A stretch of DNA of 64,000 nt, from NCBI RefSeq assembly GCF_000092205.1, contig NC_014216.1, positions 1,273,742 through 1,337,741 of the forward strand, read 5' to 3'. The notes under the pieces are model-generated. The model did no database searches, had not been told where the DNA came from, and was given only the letters and a program-made list of their open reading frames with translations. The stretch comes from Desulfurivibrio alkaliphilus AHT 2 (GTDB taxonomy: Bacteria > Desulfobacterota > Desulfobulbia > Desulfobulbales > Desulfurivibrionaceae). Position 1 is the first letter of the stretch. The number at the start of each line of letters is the position of its first letter. Shown piece by piece: positions 26,340 through 35,673 of the stretch. The position numbers and the translations under genes were made by a program.

Positions 26340-27092
26340 TCACCCGGCGCAAGCTTTGCCGATCAGAGCGGCCGCCTTAGCCACCGCCTCCCGCGGTCGC
26401 TGCCCAGTATCAACCCTGACCACAACCGCTCCCCGTTGGGCCAGCATACGGCACCCATCCTCACTAATCGCCCGGGCCGATTCCACCATGGCATGAAAAC
26501 GCTGCACCGCCGGGTTACGCTGCGTCAGCCGGGCGTGAATAACCTCGGTTGGCGCGGTAACGTTGATCACCACCTTCGGCAATGGCATGAGTCGAAAATA
26601 AACCTGGCTGACCGCCGGCTCAGACCCCTGCCCCAGACTTACTCCCCGCTGGGCCAAACCTTCGTCGAACAAGACCAGCTCCCTGCCCGGCAGGCGATCG
26701 ACCGCATGGGCCAAGGCAACCTGGCGAATAAAGCTGAGCAGGCGCTCAAGCCGCAAGGCTGGATCAACTTCAGTGGAACCGGCGTTTTCCAGGCCATGGG
26801 CCAAGAATTCCGGCCAGGGCGATGCCGCCTCCCGCAAGCGCTTGTACTCCCCGCGCACCATCTCTTTTTCATACTTGTGGCGCATCCAGCGCTGCAATCC
26901 TTGGCGGCCATAAAACCAGCTTTCAAGCCGGCGCGACAACAAACCGGCCCGTTGCTGCTCCTGTTTAACCACCAAGGGAACCCAGCGGGCAGACAAAACC
27001 GCCCGCCCCTGCCTGAGCAGAGCTTGCTGCAGGGCGCCCATAACCGTTGTCTTGCCCACTCCGGGGGGACCGATAAGCTCAAGACGTTCCAT
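26340..27092 (-). CDS. P-loop nucleotide-binding protein, possible small-molecule or sugar kinase
   Basis: 250 residues opening MERLELIGPPGVGKTTVMGAL with a classical Walker A, then a long helical insert and VDRLPGRELVLFDEGLAQRG as a possible Walker B/LID region; KVVINVTAPTEVIHARLTQR resembles the nucleoside-monophosphate-kinase C-terminal strand and LID arginine. No closer family is recognised. The ATG two bases after the stop of the upstream APH-like gene is preferred over one six codons earlier. It is the last gene of the minus-strand LPS run and probably handles a phosphorylated glycan or lipid. That role is inferred from its place only. Confidence 0.6.
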   Translation of the reverse strand: MERLELIGPPGVGKTTVMGALQQALLRQGRAVLSARWVPLVVKQEQQRAGLLSRRLESWFYGRQGLQRWMRHKYEKEMVRGEYKRLREAASPWPEFLAHGLENAGSTEVDPALRLERLLSFIRQVALAHAVDRLPGRELVLFDEGLAQRGVSLGQGSEPAVSQVYFRLMPLPKVVINVTAPTEVIHARLTQRNPAVQRFHAMVESARAISEDGCRMLAQRGAVVVRVDTGQRPREAVAKAAALIGKACAG

Positions 27093-27094
27093 GC

Positions 27095-28156
27095 CTAGCC
27101 CATTTTGCAATCATGGCGAATTTTTTCTGCCGCCCCGATCAGTTTTTCCCGGCGCCGGGCGGAACTGGAACTGCTGAACTGGGGGCGAAAGGCGTGGGCA
27201 ACAACCATCGCCAGAAGGGCGGGAACCCGCCACCGGGCTTGCCACTTTCTTCCTGCCACCGCCCAAATGGCAGCCAGTTCGGCATCATAGTCACCAGCCA
27301 GATAAGCTTGGCGCAGCACGGCATTAACTTCACCGGAACCGCGCAACAGCGAGAGGGCGTCAAAAAAGAACGGCAGTGGTTGTACTCGTTCAAGGTCGAT
27401 CAGAATCAGGCTGCCATCGGGCTGGACCACCACATTGCCGTTATGGCAATCTCCATGGCCGGCCAATAGCGGGCAGTCCGCCAAAAGCTCCTGTAAACCC
27501 GTCTGGTGTTCACTGAAAGCACGAGCCAGCCAAGGGGGGATTTGCCAGCGGCTCAGCTCGGCCATAACCGGGGCAAAACCAAAACGGCCCTCACACCAGG
27601 CGGCATGCTTTTGACACACACTAAGCAGTTGGCGAAAAACCGGGTCCCATTGCCTCGGTACGGCAGCACGGATGGGACATCCAGCGACAAAATCTTCGCG
27701 CACACCGTACAGCCCCTCCAGATCCAGCCGGGCTTCTTCAATCCAGGGCACCGGATAGGAGCGGCGCAACCACTCGGCATTGCGGGTCAGCCGCGCCACC
27801 AGTTCCGGGCGGGAAGTCAAACGAAGGACGTGATCCCGGCCGGCCGCCACCAGAATAACCCAATCCCTCCGCTGAATGAGCGTATCATAAAGGGGGGTGG
27901 CCGCTCCTGCCGGCGGCGCAATTTTATACGGACGCCCCACGAGCCGGTGCAGTAGCCAGGGAAAGTGGTCAGTGCCGGCCTCCTGCAAGCCCCGCTGGTA
28001 ATCATCCGGTTGCCCTGTCGGCCCGGCGGGAGCCAAGGCCAAACCACCGCTTATGTGATAATTTCCCGGGAGCATCAGCGGCTGCAAACGTTCCAAGGAT
28101 CGCCTGACATCATTTTGCCGCCGCAGCTTCGCCAGCAGCCCGTTACCCGTCTTCAT
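27095..28156 (-). CDS. APH/choline-kinase-fold phosphotransferase
   Basis: About 353 residues with an N-terminal half lacking strong motifs and a clear kinase core: LLAGHGDCHNGNVVV is the Brenner-type catalytic loop (HGDxHxxN) and LILIDLERV the metal-binding Asp strand. That is the aminoglycoside/choline kinase fold, also used for sugar phosphorylation. Two ATGs are possible; this one has AGGTAA seven bases upstream, while the one 11 codons earlier has none. Gene neighbours are a GT4 upstream and the P-loop gene two bases downstream, so phosphorylation or phosphoethanolamine/choline-type decoration of the glycan is a reasonable but unproven role. Confidence 0.7.
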   Translation of the reverse strand: MKTGNGLLAKLRRQNDVRRSLERLQPLMLPGNYHISGGLALAPAGPTGQPDDYQRGLQEAGTDHFPWLLHRLVGRPYKIAPPAGAATPLYDTLIQRRDWVILVAAGRDHVLRLTSRPELVARLTRNAEWLRRSYPVPWIEEARLDLEGLYGVREDFVAGCPIRAAVPRQWDPVFRQLLSVCQKHAAWCEGRFGFAPVMAELSRWQIPPWLARAFSEHQTGLQELLADCPLLAGHGDCHNGNVVVQPDGSLILIDLERVQPLPFFFDALSLLRGSGEVNAVLRQAYLAGDYDAELAAIWAVAGRKWQARWRVPALLAMVVAHAFRPQFSSSSSARRREKLIGAAEKIRHDCKMG

Positions 28157-28205
28157 CGGCTTACCTGTTGCAAACAAGTTGGGAACCATGGCAACAGCGG
28201 CAACA

Positions 28206-29297
28206 TTATTGCAACCCCATGGTTCGCAAGTAATGGGCCGCTACCTTATCACTGCGAAATCGCTCCAGCCCTTCCTGCAACAAGCCGGCAGGGGGCGGTT
28301 CGGCCAGCACCGCCGCCATAGCTTCGCTCATGGCAAGCTCCTCGCCGATGGGCACTAAAGGCCCCAGCCGCCCCCCCAGCAGAATTTCATCGGGACCGCT
28401 GGGGCAATCGGTACAAACCACCGGCGTGCCGGCCGCCAAGGCCTCAATAACCACATTGGCCAAGCCTTCATAGCGGGAAGAAAGGACAAAAAGCGAGGCC
28501 CTGGCCAGCCAGGGGATCGGATCCTGCACGTAGCCCGGCAGGTCAACATCCTCAGCTATGCCCAACTCCCTGGCCTCAGCTTGCAGATCGTTCCGCAACG
28601 GTCCCTCCCCCAAGATAATCAAGCGGCAAAGCCGTTGCCGGCGCAAGCGAGCAAAGGCCCGCAGCAGAGTGACAAAATCTTTCTGCGGGGTAAGTCGGCC
28701 GATACCCATCACCACCGGCGGGCCATCGCCCGCCAACCAGGGATGACCCATCGGCAAGCGGCGACGTTCGGCGATATCCGGGGTTACCGTCGGATTGTAA
28801 ATCACCTCCACCTGCTCGGGATCAACGGCAAAGTTGTCAATCAGATCACTGCGCACCCCACTGGAAACCGCAATCAACCGGTTTGCCCGTGGGTAGAGCC
28901 AGCGTGCGGAATACCTTTTAACCGGCCGCCGCAAAGTTTCGCTTAAGGTGTTGGTGACCTTAACATAGATGGGCACCTGGGAGCGTGCCAAAGCTCGGCC
29001 AACCAGAGCTATCTTGGCGGCATGATCCTTGGCGGTCAACAGGGCCCGCGGCTGGCAACGCCGCAGATAACGGGCCACTTTCAACACCCCGTCCTGTTTA
29101 CCCCGATTTCGCAGATCGACCACCTCGACCCCGTCGGGAAATTCATCCGGATAAGGCACCTCCCCGCCCCGGGCCAGCAGCAGCTGCACCCGTACCCCCT
29201 GGGCCAGAAATTCCCGGCACAAAATCATGATCTTGCGCTCAATCCCTCCCCAGGCTTTAAGCGGGGCCAAAATGGTGAGATCCGGTGGCTGGCTCAT
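28206..29297 (-). CDS. GT4 glycosyltransferase
   Basis: 363 residues, GT-B fold. The acceptor domain begins LTILAPLKAWGGIERKIMIL with the glycine loop; the donor domain has VVMGIGRLTPQKDFVTLLRAF, LIILGEGPLRNDL and FVLSSRYEGLANVVIEALAA with both glutamates of EX7E, then GTPVVCTDCPSGPDEIL. The start overlaps the stop of the sulfotransferase upstream by four bases, a sign of tight coupling between glycosylation and sulfation. Sugar specificity cannot be deduced. Confidence 0.9.
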   Translation of the reverse strand: MSQPPDLTILAPLKAWGGIERKIMILCREFLAQGVRVQLLLARGGEVPYPDEFPDGVEVVDLRNRGKQDGVLKVARYLRRCQPRALLTAKDHAAKIALVGRALARSQVPIYVKVTNTLSETLRRPVKRYSARWLYPRANRLIAVSSGVRSDLIDNFAVDPEQVEVIYNPTVTPDIAERRRLPMGHPWLAGDGPPVVMGIGRLTPQKDFVTLLRAFARLRRQRLCRLIILGEGPLRNDLQAEARELGIAEDVDLPGYVQDPIPWLARASLFVLSSRYEGLANVVIEALAAGTPVVCTDCPSGPDEILLGGRLGPLVPIGEELAMSEAMAAVLAEPPPAGLLQEGLERFRSDKVAAHYLRTMGLQ

Positions 29298-30202
29298 GCG
29301 CTCTCCTCTGGAGCAAGGTCTTCGGGTTTACCTGCATAGCCATACTTGGCCAACACCGACTGGTAGCGGCGGCTGAACTCACGTAATTCTTCGCGCCGGG
29401 TCCAGGCGTGGGCCCGTTCGGGCCGAAAGGCGGCAGCGGCTGCCTGCAGGCTGCTTTCATCCGCTTTACAACCGCAAAAAGCCAAGGCCCGGCGCAAGTT
29501 CGGCAACGGGTCGGCCAGCATTGCTTCATATTGCATGGTAACCGCCTGCGCCCCCAGCTGCTGCACGTGCTCCAAAGCCCGCGCAACATAAAGCTGCCAG
29601 AGCTCAAAACCGCCCTCCAACGTGCGGCACCGCACCTGGGGACCAAAACCGCGCCACTTGGGCGCCAGGGGATTCAGCCAGGACCAGTGGCGCCGCTGCT
29701 GATAGCGCTCGATGCGCCGTTCAAATTCCTGCTGGCGGCGCTGGCGCAGACTGGCAGCCACATCAACGCCATGGCGGACGATGTGCAACACTTTGGCGTC
29801 TGGAAAAAGTTCCAGCCATAGGGGCAGGGTAAAGGTGTTACGCGGATCTTTCCAGCCCCAGGGCCCTTGCTGGCCGGGCAAGCCACCGCGCTGCAAACCG
29901 CGCTTTAACCCCAAAAAGCGCAGCGCCGCCGGCCCCCGGATAATCCCCCCCATATAGTCCAGCAACCAGGGCTTGAGCGCGTTATCGGCCAGCAACAGGT
30001 CCATGGGCTCCGGGCAATCCCAGGTGGCCGAGGCCTGCCGAAACAGCCAGGCGTTGATGGCGTTGGTAAAGGCCGCTTCCTCGTTGCGACTGGTACCCCG
30101 GCCCATGAAAAAACCGGCCTGCTGCAGCACCCGGGTCAGCAAGCTGGTGCCCGAGCGATGCATGCCGATGATGATTACCGGGGGAGTCGTGGGTGTCTTC
30201 AT
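29294..30202 (-). CDS. Sulfotransferase family protein (GMHRSGTS type)
   Basis: 302 residues. IIGMHRSGTSLLTRVL (11-26) is the phosphosulfate P-loop of the Sulfotransfer_1/3 group and KVLHIVRHGVDVAASL (137-152) the 3'-phosphate site, with WGWKDPRNT between. It is clearly different from the shorter FVRNP-type enzymes in this locus. It overlaps genes on both sides by four bases (GT4 upstream and downstream), so the three are made together. A sulfate acceptor on the growing core glycan is the likely substrate. Confidence 0.85.
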   Translation of the reverse strand: MKTPTTPPVIIIGMHRSGTSLLTRVLQQAGFFMGRGTSRNEEAAFTNAINAWLFRQASATWDCPEPMDLLLADNALKPWLLDYMGGIIRGPAALRFLGLKRGLQRGGLPGQQGPWGWKDPRNTFTLPLWLELFPDAKVLHIVRHGVDVAASLRQRRQQEFERRIERYQQRRHWSWLNPLAPKWRGFGPQVRCRTLEGGFELWQLYVARALEHVQQLGAQAVTMQYEAMLADPLPNLRRALAFCGCKADESSLQAAAAAFRPERAHAWTRREELREFSRRYQSVLAKYGYAGKPEDLAPEESA

Positions 30203-31380
30203 GGGACGGCCCGTTCACTCTCAGCCGGCTTGCAGCGGGGGGAGAGCCCAAAAAAATCCAGGTAGGCCCGGGCGGCGGTTTCAGCCATGAAAGGACGCAC
30301 CGCTTCGGCATAATCGAACTGAGGCGCCTCGCCTCGTAAAACCTTTAAAATCCCGGCAGCCATGGCCCGATCATCCTGCATCGGCACCAGAATGCCATAG
30401 CGCCCATCGGCCAGGATCTCTCGAGGACCGCTGGGACAATCGGTGGACACAACGGGGGTACCGACCCCCAGGGCCTCCATGACCACATTGACCAGGCCTT
30501 CCCAGCGGGAAGAGAGGGCAAAAACGTCGGCCCTGGCCATATAGGCATAGGGGTTGCCGGCAAACCCCGGCATATCGACCCACTGGCTGATCCCCAACTC
30601 CTCGGCCAGGTTCTCCAGGGTCGGTCTTTCACGCCCTTCACCCAGGATCAGCAACCGGGCCGGGCGCTGGCGCACCACCCGGGCAAAGGCACGCAGCAGC
30701 ATGGCGTAATCTTTCTGCGGCACCAGCCGCCCCACCGAGAGCACCACCGGCAACTCCTTATTGACCAGCCAGGGATGCTCCACCGGCTCTTTGGCCCGGG
30801 CCAGGTTGCCGGGAGCCACCGAACCGCTGTATATCCGCTCAATATGTACGCCGGTAAGACCGACATTATCGCGCAGGTCATCGCGCACCCCATCGGAAAC
30901 CGCAATCACTCCGTGGGAGCATGGGTATACTTTACGAATCTCACGAAATTTGCGCTCACGTTTGCGGGGTGAGTCGGCACGTTTTTCCGACTGCCCGAAG
31001 GTGTTGGGCACACTCAAATAGCGGCGGGTGCGCAACCCCGGCAGATAGCCGGTGCGGGCCAGCACCATGTTGCTGATATGATTAACCGAAAGAATCACCG
31101 GTGGCCTGCGGCGCCGCAAGTAGCGCCACAAAGCCAGAATGGTCGGCAGCCGGTGGGAGGTTCCCAGGTGAACCAGGCGCACCGCCGGCGGCACTTCTTC
31201 AGGATAAAACATCTCGCCGTCCCGAAAGGTTACCAGCTCCACCCGCAACCCCATGGCCAGCCAGACATGGATCTGGTTCAGCAGGCGACGATAGGTCCCG
31301 CCCCAGGAACGAAAGATGCCGAACAACACGATATCAGGCGTCTCGGCTGCCGCCGTCAGCGGCAAATTATGCTTGCCCAT
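30199..31380 (-). CDS. GT4 glycosyltransferase
   Basis: 393 residues with a GT-B fold: IVLFGIFRSWGGTYRRLLNQ in the acceptor domain, VVLSVGRLVPQKDYAMLLRAF, RLLILGEGRERPTLENL and FALSSRWEGLVNVVMEALGV in the donor domain, then GTPVVSTDCPSGPREIL. An insert of Lys/Arg-rich sequence (SEKRADSPRKRERKFREIRK) between the domains could help membrane association. The start is seven bases after the ligase-like gene; the stop overlaps the sulfotransferase downstream. Confidence 0.9.
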   Translation of the reverse strand: MGKHNLPLTAAAETPDIVLFGIFRSWGGTYRRLLNQIHVWLAMGLRVELVTFRDGEMFYPEEVPPAVRLVHLGTSHRLPTILALWRYLRRRRPPVILSVNHISNMVLARTGYLPGLRTRRYLSVPNTFGQSEKRADSPRKRERKFREIRKVYPCSHGVIAVSDGVRDDLRDNVGLTGVHIERIYSGSVAPGNLARAKEPVEHPWLVNKELPVVLSVGRLVPQKDYAMLLRAFARVVRQRPARLLILGEGRERPTLENLAEELGISQWVDMPGFAGNPYAYMARADVFALSSRWEGLVNVVMEALGVGTPVVSTDCPSGPREILADGRYGILVPMQDDRAMAAGILKVLRGEAPQFDYAEAVRPFMAETAARAYLDFFGLSPRCKPAESERAVP

Positions 31381-31386
31381 AAACAG

Positions 31387-32838
31387 TTAACCTCGTGCCA
31401 GGCTCTTAACGCTATTTGGGCAATACCGGCTCAGGTGCGCTGCCACAAGAGGAGCTGTAAGCAATGAATAAAAGTGGATTAACACAAACCGGTCCAGATT
31501 ATGGGTGCCCAGCATCCACACCGCCATAAAGACGATGAAGCCGATACCAAAAAGGGCCAATGCACGAGCCCGGCCATCATTCGGCTCCGCCAGCCGCCGC
31601 CAGCCTTCATGGAGCATTAAACTCACAAAAGCGAGCACCAGCATATACCCCACCACCCCGAAACGCACCATGATTTCCAGGTGCCCGTTATGGAAATGAC
31701 CAGTACGCCCTTCCAGCTGCCAGGGAATGGGCCGTTTTTGCAGCAGGTAGTATGGTTCGGCGGGCCCGAAACCAAACCATGGGCGTTCGAGCACCCTTTC
31801 CAGAGCAAAATGGGCATATGCTGCGCGGACCCCCAAAGAACTGTCGGAGATCTCCTCAATGTTGCCGCCTTGGGGCAGGGTTACCAGTTCCCCCATCGTC
31901 TGCCACTGGCTGCTGACTCGACTTTCCAGAATCCCCCAACCAAAAGCTACGGTCAGCAGCAGCGCCAACCCCGCCACGATGGCCGGCACCAGGGCAACGG
32001 CATTGCGCGCCAGCAACTGAGAGCGGAAGTGCCAGGTCGCCAGCAAAAGCACCACCGGCAGGGCAGCCGCCACGGCAAACCAACCGGTACGGGTTTTGGT
32101 GGCCAGCAAAGCCGCCAGCAGCACCCCGCCCGCCAGCAAAAGTACCAGCAACCAAGCCGCCAGCCGCCATGGTCGGACTATTCCCAGGCGGGCACCAAAG
32201 CCAACCGCGCCCACCGGGCGACTGCTTAGGTCGTCGGTGGCATGACCAGATGTTTGACTGCGCACGGCCAGCAGGGGCACAAAGATGAGTACCGCCAGCA
32301 AGGCCGCCCCCAGCTTCAACCCGGCAATCAGGTGCCCCAAGTCAAAAACATAACGTCGATTGGTTTGCAGAGCCTGAATAAATGCCCCGCCATCCAGGGT
32401 TAGCAAAACATCCAGCAGCAACGAAGCAAACAGAACCGCCACGACCCCCAGGCCATGCTTGAGCCAGTTGCCGGTGGCCACTAGAACGATACCGGTCAGC
32501 AGCACTGGCGTAACCAGGGACTTGCCCCAACCCCTGGCCCCGTCCAGGTACTCAGCCCCCATCTCCGGGTCGCCAAGCCAACCCACCACCCCGCGCAAAA
32601 CCACATAGGCCAGAAAGGCCACCCCCAACCAAAACATGGGTGAACGGCGCAACGCAGAGAAATGACGGACAATAAACACCAGGGCCACAACAAACACTCC
32701 CCCCTGCGCCGCTTGCCCCAAAGAGGTACTGTGGGGAGAAACCAGGGCCATGGCGTATAGTGCAATGACGGCCCAGGTCTGCAGACGACCCTCCGGCATG
32801 GCCAACCAGGTCGGCCAACGTGGTAAAACCCCGCTCAT
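31387..32838 (-). CDS. O-antigen ligase-like integral membrane protein (WaaL family)
   Basis: Would join an undecaprenyl-linked glycan to the lipid A core at the periplasmic side. 483 residues with about 11 hydrophobic helices and one large loop late in the protein containing TGHFHNGHLEIMVRFGVVGY; the HN-H...G pattern is the catalytic-loop signature of WaaL/Wzy_C proteins. A long cytoplasmic-type loop with SQTSGHATDDLSS lies near the middle. The start overlaps the sulfotransferase upstream by four bases. A polymerase or secretion role of the same superfamily is possible, but the core-gene context favours ligase. Confidence 0.82.
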   Translation of the reverse strand: MSGVLPRWPTWLAMPEGRLQTWAVIALYAMALVSPHSTSLGQAAQGGVFVVALVFIVRHFSALRRSPMFWLGVAFLAYVVLRGVVGWLGDPEMGAEYLDGARGWGKSLVTPVLLTGIVLVATGNWLKHGLGVVAVLFASLLLDVLLTLDGGAFIQALQTNRRYVFDLGHLIAGLKLGAALLAVLIFVPLLAVRSQTSGHATDDLSSRPVGAVGFGARLGIVRPWRLAAWLLVLLLAGGVLLAALLATKTRTGWFAVAAALPVVLLLATWHFRSQLLARNAVALVPAIVAGLALLLTVAFGWGILESRVSSQWQTMGELVTLPQGGNIEEISDSSLGVRAAYAHFALERVLERPWFGFGPAEPYYLLQKRPIPWQLEGRTGHFHNGHLEIMVRFGVVGYMLVLAFVSLMLHEGWRRLAEPNDGRARALALFGIGFIVFMAVWMLGTHNLDRFVLIHFYSLLTAPLVAAHLSRYCPNSVKSLARG

Positions 32839-33695
32839 CTCTCCCCCTTAAATGCTTTGCCGGCAAGCCCGGCGCCCGCATAGCGTCGGTAAAAGGGATC
32901 CAACCGTTCACCTATCACCTTTTCCACGTAAGCCAGCCCCTCGCCATTAAGATAGTCGCCATACCCGCCAACCTTGCCCTTGCGGGTTTTGTAACTCTCT
33001 TCATCATCGACCTCCCTGGCCGACAGGGCGCTGGTGCCGAAAGCGTTGCCGGCTTCCAGTCGGCGCATGTTGTCAAACCGACAAAACTCCACGGCCTCCC
33101 GGATGATATCCTCGCTTATCTCGCCATAGCCGATAAACTCCAGCACCCGCCGTAATTCGCCGGCGGGGTCGGCATGCAGGTCTTCGTAGCTGATCAGCAG
33201 GAAATCAGCCGGCAGGTAACGGTTGCGAGCCCAGATATTATAGAATGCAACGATGGATTCAATGCCGCCCCGACGCTCATGCACATACTCCTCCATGGTG
33301 CCCCGGTAATTGGCGTTGCGTTTGGTCTTTTGAAAGTACGAGGAGACCAGCACATCCCGCGGATCACGGATCATGAAGATCACCTTGCGGCCGGCGTAGG
33401 CCGACTTGTCGGTGCTCAGCTCTTCGGGCAACAAAAACTCCGGCCCGCCATCGTGGTGTTGCAGAATATAAGGAATACGGCGCCAGGGCTTGGCAAAATC
33501 ACGCAAGCGCAAAGGGTTGCGAACATTAAGACCATGGTGCAAGGCAAGCGATTTACCAATCAGCAAGGCCAGCCAGGTGCGGCCACACTTGGGGTAGGAG
33601 ATCAGATGAATATCGGCTCGCCAGCGGCGCCAGCGGCGGCGGCAGCGTTGAATCAGGCGCCGCACGGGGCCGCGTTTTCGTACCAGAGGGGGCAT
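32835..33695 (-). CDS. Sulfotransferase, Sulfotransfer_1 type
   Basis: 286 residues with a very basic N-terminus (RRLIQRCRRRWRRWR) that may dock on the inner membrane. IHLISYPKCGRTWLALLIG (29-47) is the classical YPKCGRTW phosphosulfate loop and VIFMIRDPRDVLVSSYFQK (105-123) the 3'-phosphate site; RKGKVGGYGDYLN near the C-terminus corresponds to the RKGxxGDW element that holds the nucleotide. It therefore has all PAPS-binding motifs and belongs to the cytosolic/flavonol type, different from its neighbours. Confidence 0.9.
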   Translation of the reverse strand: MPPLVRKRGPVRRLIQRCRRRWRRWRADIHLISYPKCGRTWLALLIGKSLALHHGLNVRNPLRLRDFAKPWRRIPYILQHHDGGPEFLLPEELSTDKSAYAGRKVIFMIRDPRDVLVSSYFQKTKRNANYRGTMEEYVHERRGGIESIVAFYNIWARNRYLPADFLLISYEDLHADPAGELRRVLEFIGYGEISEDIIREAVEFCRFDNMRRLEAGNAFGTSALSAREVDDEESYKTRKGKVGGYGDYLNGEGLAYVEKVIGERLDPFYRRYAGAGLAGKAFKGER

Positions 33696-33710
33696 AATTG
33701 TCGGTAATGG

Positions 33711-34436
33711 TTAGAATTGGTAGCCAAGCGCCGCAATCTCTCGCCAACACAGACGTTCAATCAGTTCCCGGTCGGTCCGGCTCAGGAGCTCGGCGTATGG
33801 TTGCCGGTCCTGACGGATCCCGCCCTTGGCGCGCCTGGCCGGCAGGCTGATATCACCGTCTATTCCCAGATCAAGGCGCAGTTGCGCCAGTTCGGCCGGC
33901 AGGTTTTCATAGCGCAGCACTCGATCCACGGCGATTTGATCATTGATCGTGTAATGGCCCCAGTTACTGAGCCAATGGGGCTTGTGCCGCTCCAGCCAGC
34001 GCAGATACTCGCTAAGGCTGGGAAAGTCGCGACGCCCCTTTTCCTCCCAGCGGTGCTTCTGCCACCAGTAACGGGACAGGGCCCGATCCCAGGGGTTGCG
34101 TTCGATGGTAAAGCGATAATAGCCGGACCAGATCTCAGGGCCCACCAACCGGCGAATCTCGGGGGCCGTGCTGTGTTCCCCGTACTGGGCGCGCTGCCCC
34201 CGGGTCAGCAACCGCCGCCACTCTTTAAAGCCGCGGTGGTCGCGGATTCGCTTAAGGTGGTTGCAGGGCCCGACCCCGCCCTCCGCCCGCCGCAGTTCTT
34301 CTTCGCCGCGCTGGGCACTTAAAGGGGTGATCACATCCTCCGGCCCGCACACCCGGGAAAGAGCGATCTCCAGGCTGCTGCCGGCGGTCTTGCGGGTCTT
34401 GATAAAAATAAAGCGATTACGATGGCTGATAATCAA
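33711..34436 (-). CDS. Sulfotransferase family 2-like
   Basis: 241 residues; MIISHRNRFIFIKTRKTAGSS starts the fold at once, with KTAGSS (16-21) as phosphosulfate loop. The 3'-phosphate site is YRFTIERNPWDRALSRYWW (107-125). A paralogue of the plus-strand enzyme at 25.5 kb by its N-terminal phrase. Only 15 bases separate it from the next sulfotransferase gene. Substrate unknown. Confidence 0.85.
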   Translation of the reverse strand: MIISHRNRFIFIKTRKTAGSSLEIALSRVCGPEDVITPLSAQRGEEELRRAEGGVGPCNHLKRIRDHRGFKEWRRLLTRGQRAQYGEHSTAPEIRRLVGPEIWSGYYRFTIERNPWDRALSRYWWQKHRWEEKGRRDFPSLSEYLRWLERHKPHWLSNWGHYTINDQIAVDRVLRYENLPAELAQLRLDLGIDGDISLPARRAKGGIRQDRQPYAELLSRTDRELIERLCWREIAALGYQF

Positions 34437-34501
34437 AGGCGGTAAGCTCCCGTCACTTTTTTTTGGTGCCGGGCCATTAGAGCAGATGAGTCAATTAATT
34501 G

Positions 34502-35605
34502 TCAACCTTCAATCACTCCCATCTCTGCCAGGTAAGCCCGGCTGCTGGCTTCCACGGTGTAGGCGGCCACCGCCCGGGGCAGCAGCGCGCGATCCGGCGG
34601 CGCCGCCAGCACCCGCGACATGGCCAGGGCCAGCGCTTCCGGATCATCAACCGGCACCAGCGGCCCATATTTGCCCTCCTGCAGGATCTGGCGCGGCCCG
34701 CTCCGGCAGTCGGTGGCCACCACCGGCACCCCCAGGGCCAGCGCCTCCTTAAGGGCGTTGGGAGAACCTTCAAAGCGGGAAGAAAGGACAAAGAGGTCGG
34801 CCCGGGCCAGGTAGGCGTACGGGTTGACGACAAATCCCGGCAACTGTACCAGGTGGTCAAGTTTCAGGCGGCGAACTTCTGCCTCCAGTTTCGACCGGTC
34901 CCCCCCTTCCCCCAAAATCAGCAATCGGCAGGGCTGCCGTTCCTGGAGCCGGGAAAAGGCCTGCAGCAGCACATCAAAGCCTTTCTGTCGGGTAAGGCGC
35001 CCCACGGCCACCAGGCGTGGCGGGCCTGGCGCGTTGAACCAGTCATTATCCGGCGCTTCAGCCGCCAACCGTTGCAACTCCGGCGTAACGGTGGGGTTGG
35101 CGATTACCTTCAGGCGACTGCGGGGCAGACCGGTAATCGCCGCCATGTCGTCCGCCATACCATCGGACACACATATTATCCCGTCCGCCCAAGGATAAAG
35201 CCAGCGCACCGGGTAATAACGCAGGGCCTTGGCCAGCCGGCTTTTTCCCTCCAGCGACTGGCTCAAGTGCATCCCCAGCCGCAGCACCACCCGGGTCGGC
35301 ACCCCGGCCAGTCGCCGCGCCAGCAGGGCCACCCGGGCCGCCCGGTCTTTGGCGGCCAGCAAAGCGGCAGGCCGCTCACGTCGGAGGTAGCGCACCAGCC
35401 AGGGCAGGCTGAACAGCGAGGTCCGGGCGTCCAGCTTGATGATCCTGACCCCGGCCGGAATGGCAGCCAGATGCCCGCCTACGGCCTTGATCAGAATAAG
35501 ATCCACCGCCACGCCGGCGGCCAGAAAACCGGTGGCCAGATGACCAATCATCTTCTCCACCCCGCCGTCACCGGAATAGGATATAAAGATCGCTACCTTG
35601 GGCAA
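34502..35605 (-). CDS. GT4 glycosyltransferase
   Basis: 367 residues; IFISYSGDGGVEKMIGHLA opens the acceptor domain, and the donor domain reads LVAVGRLTRQKGFDVLLQAF, LLILGEGGDRSKLEAE, FVLSSRFEGSPNALKEALAL with EX7E, then GVPVVATDCRSGPRQIL. It is closely related in phrase order to the other three GT4 genes of the locus. Upstream, a half copy of the dispersed repeat lies against it. Confidence 0.9.
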   Translation of the reverse strand: MPKVAIFISYSGDGGVEKMIGHLATGFLAAGVAVDLILIKAVGGHLAAIPAGVRIIKLDARTSLFSLPWLVRYLRRERPAALLAAKDRAARVALLARRLAGVPTRVVLRLGMHLSQSLEGKSRLAKALRYYPVRWLYPWADGIICVSDGMADDMAAITGLPRSRLKVIANPTVTPELQRLAAEAPDNDWFNAPGPPRLVAVGRLTRQKGFDVLLQAFSRLQERQPCRLLILGEGGDRSKLEAEVRRLKLDHLVQLPGFVVNPYAYLARADLFVLSSRFEGSPNALKEALALGVPVVATDCRSGPRQILQEGKYGPLVPVDDPEALALAMSRVLAAPPDRALLPRAVAAYTVEASSRAYLAEMGVIEG

Positions 35606-35636
35606 AATTCAAACTCAATCAAGTAGAATTGGTGGT

Positions 35637-35672
35637 CTGGCTGATCGCCCGAAGATGCGGGGCGGCCGTTCG
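35637..35672. repeat. Half copy of the dispersed palindromic repeat
   Basis: CTGGCTGATCGCCCGAAGAT followed by GCGGGGCGGCCGTTCG is the right arm of the element, without the left arm. It fills the gap between a sulfotransferase stop and a GT4 start. Confidence 0.7.
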
Positions 35673-35673
35673 T

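Noticed and set aside
34499..35626. 375-residue plus-strand frame
   Set aside because: Antisense of another GT4 gene.
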